From the NCBI GenBank assembly GCA_023423535.1, contig JAFAFL010000080.1:16515-80514 (forward strand): a stretch of DNA of 64,000 bases, in the 5' to 3' direction. Position 1 is the first letter of the stretch; every line of letters begins with the position of its first letter. Under the pieces are notes generated by a model. It did no database searches and was not told where the DNA came from. It worked only from the letters and a program-made list of their open reading frames with translations. The position numbers and the translations under genes are program-made. Below, piece after piece: positions 63,409-64,000 of this stretch. Source of the DNA: Pseudomonadota bacterium (GTDB taxonomy: Bacteria; Myxococcota; Myxococcia; Myxococcales; Myxococcaceae).

Positions 63409-63912
63409 ATGGAGCTCGAAGGGCTGACGGCTTGGACGGGACCGGTCGCGGCCGCGGGCCTCGTCTTCGTCGTGCTGCAGCTGGCAAGGACCCGCGGGCC
63501 ATTGACGGCGGCCGCGGACTCCGTCGAGCGCAAGGTCGATGCGCTCTGCGCCGGCGCCTACCGCACCCGCTGCCAGCGCTGCGGCGTCTTCTACGCGTCG
63601 CGCGGCGGCGTGTTCCTCGAGCTGCAGCGAAGTCCGCACACGTCCCCGCGCTGGGAGTTCGCGCGGCTGCCGGAGCGCACGGAGAACGACGAACCGGCCG
63701 CGCTGCTCGCGACCCTCGAGCGACTCCTCCATGCCGAGGTGCCGGGCTGGAAGCGCCTGTGCTCGGCGGCCTGCATGCGCGCCTTCCTCCTCCGCGAGGG
63801 CGAGCCGCAGGTCAGCGTGGATGCCCGCTTCGTGCCCTGCAGCCCGTGCGGCGAGCTCCACGTCCGCAACTCGCTGAACCGCCCCGGGTTCTCCGGAGAC
63901 TCGATTGCGTGA
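63409..63912 (+). pseudogene. Membrane-anchored Cys-rich protein truncated by an IS element
   Basis: ATG 63409 opens a frame with one membrane segment (TAWTGPVAAAGLVFVVLQLA). A domain with Cys pairs follows (CQRC, then LCSAAC, and CSPCG). Native codons end near 63874; the last 12 residues (NRPGFSGDSIA) are read from the terminal repeat of an inserted IS element and end at TGA 63910-63912. So the native C-terminus lies beyond the window or is lost. No function is recognised; the cysteines may bind a metal. Confidence 0.65.
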
Positions 63913-64000
63913 GTCACGCCACCATGGCCTGACTCTGCTGACGTCGATACCACGCCTGCTCAAACTCCACCGGCGGCACGTAGCCGAGGGGCTCCAGCAG
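63875..64000 (-). mobile_element. End of an IS3-family insertion sequence (partial)
   Basis: From 63875 the sequence TGAACCGCCCCGGGTTCTCC looks like an IS3-type terminal inverted repeat (TG at the edge, GC-rich). The transposase frame follows on the minus strand. Only one end is in the window, so target duplication and full length cannot be checked. The element interrupts the gene at 63409. Confidence 0.7.
63914..64000 (-). CDS. IS3-family transposase, C-terminal end (partial)
   Basis: Reading leftward from base 64000, the frame encodes LLEPLGYVPPVEFEQAWYRR and eight further residues before a TGA stop (63914-63916). LGYVPPxEFE followed by an aromatic-rich YRR is the usual end of IS3-family OrfB (rve integrase) transposases. 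The rest of the gene, including the DDE core, lies outside the window. Confidence 0.8.
   Translation of the reverse strand: MLEPLGYVPPVEFEQAWYRRQQSQAMVA

Overview
This window is high-GC DNA with tightly packed genes on both strands. Many neighbouring genes overlap by 4 bases (ATGA, GTGA, TTGA). There are numerous lipoproteins with LxxC lipoboxes, several of them rich in DGG repeats or cysteine pairs, an ECF sigma factor with a zinc anti-sigma factor, PAS/REC histidine kinases, and a TonB-ExbBD system. Together these suggest a large Gram-negative genome of the Myxococcota (myxobacterial) type. That assignment is an inference from gene style, not from a marker gene. I saw no rRNA, tRNA or CRISPR array, and no gene-free stretch longer than about 170 bases.

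Layout. 1-9.7 kb: end of an unknown gene, a GNAT-like acetyltransferase, a large cysteine-rich lipoprotein, DedA, the GT51 transglycosylase MtgA, a zinc alcohol dehydrogenase with a small partner, RlmN, an ECF sigma/anti-sigma pair, and 3-methyladenine glycosylase. 9.8-15.5 kb: 4-alpha-glucanotransferase MalQ, a CNNM/CBS/CorC membrane protein, the K+ transporter Kup, and a DoxX-like protein. 15.7-22.4 kb: a TamA-like Omp85 protein (with an unusual lipobox) and TamB. 22.5-28.4 kb: a lipoprotein, a truncated haemoglobin, a haemerythrin, a PAS histidine kinase, and a second GH77 enzyme. 28.4-36.1 kb: exbB-exbD-tonB behind a Fur-box-like site, a secretin/pilus N-domain protein, a C92-type cysteine-hydrolase lipoprotein, HemW, and a long coiled-coil protein. 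36.2-44.4 kb: a double M16 peptidase, a selenoprotein candidate, a REC-histidine kinase with two lipoproteins, PrmA-RsmE and a small membrane protein. 44.5-53.3 kb: an RDD protein, a MshEN/GAF/HEAT protein, a haem-motif lipoprotein, a secreted protein, acyl-CoA carboxylase beta, and a DUF4336 protein. 53.3-64 kb: a CPA1 antiporter with its TrkA-N/cNMP regulator, biotin carboxylase, biotin carrier protein, a three-gene foreign island, the methylmalonyl-CoA mutase large subunit, and a gene cut by an IS3-type element at the right edge.

The most striking item is at 39062-39451. A complete DCC-family (DUF393) thiol-disulfide oxidoreductase frame has both cysteines of its CxxC redox motif replaced by in-frame TGA codons (39107 and 39116). 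It is followed at the correct distance by a stem-loop (39124-39148) with a GGGTC loop that looks like a bacterial SECIS element. Ordinary gene calling would report only the C-terminal half, or an antisense ORF. I interpret it as a UxxU selenoprotein.

A second unusual region is 58261-61560. It is an AT-richer three-gene operon: a small unknown protein, a KGGVGR-variant ParA/MinD-like ATPase, and a P-loop ATPase. It sits within the propionyl-CoA carboxylase/methylmalonyl-CoA mutase gene group and looks horizontally acquired, possibly a conflict or defence system. The pccB, accC, accB and mutase genes together would carry propionyl-CoA to succinyl-CoA. No methylmalonyl-CoA epimerase or B12-binding subunit is visible in the window.
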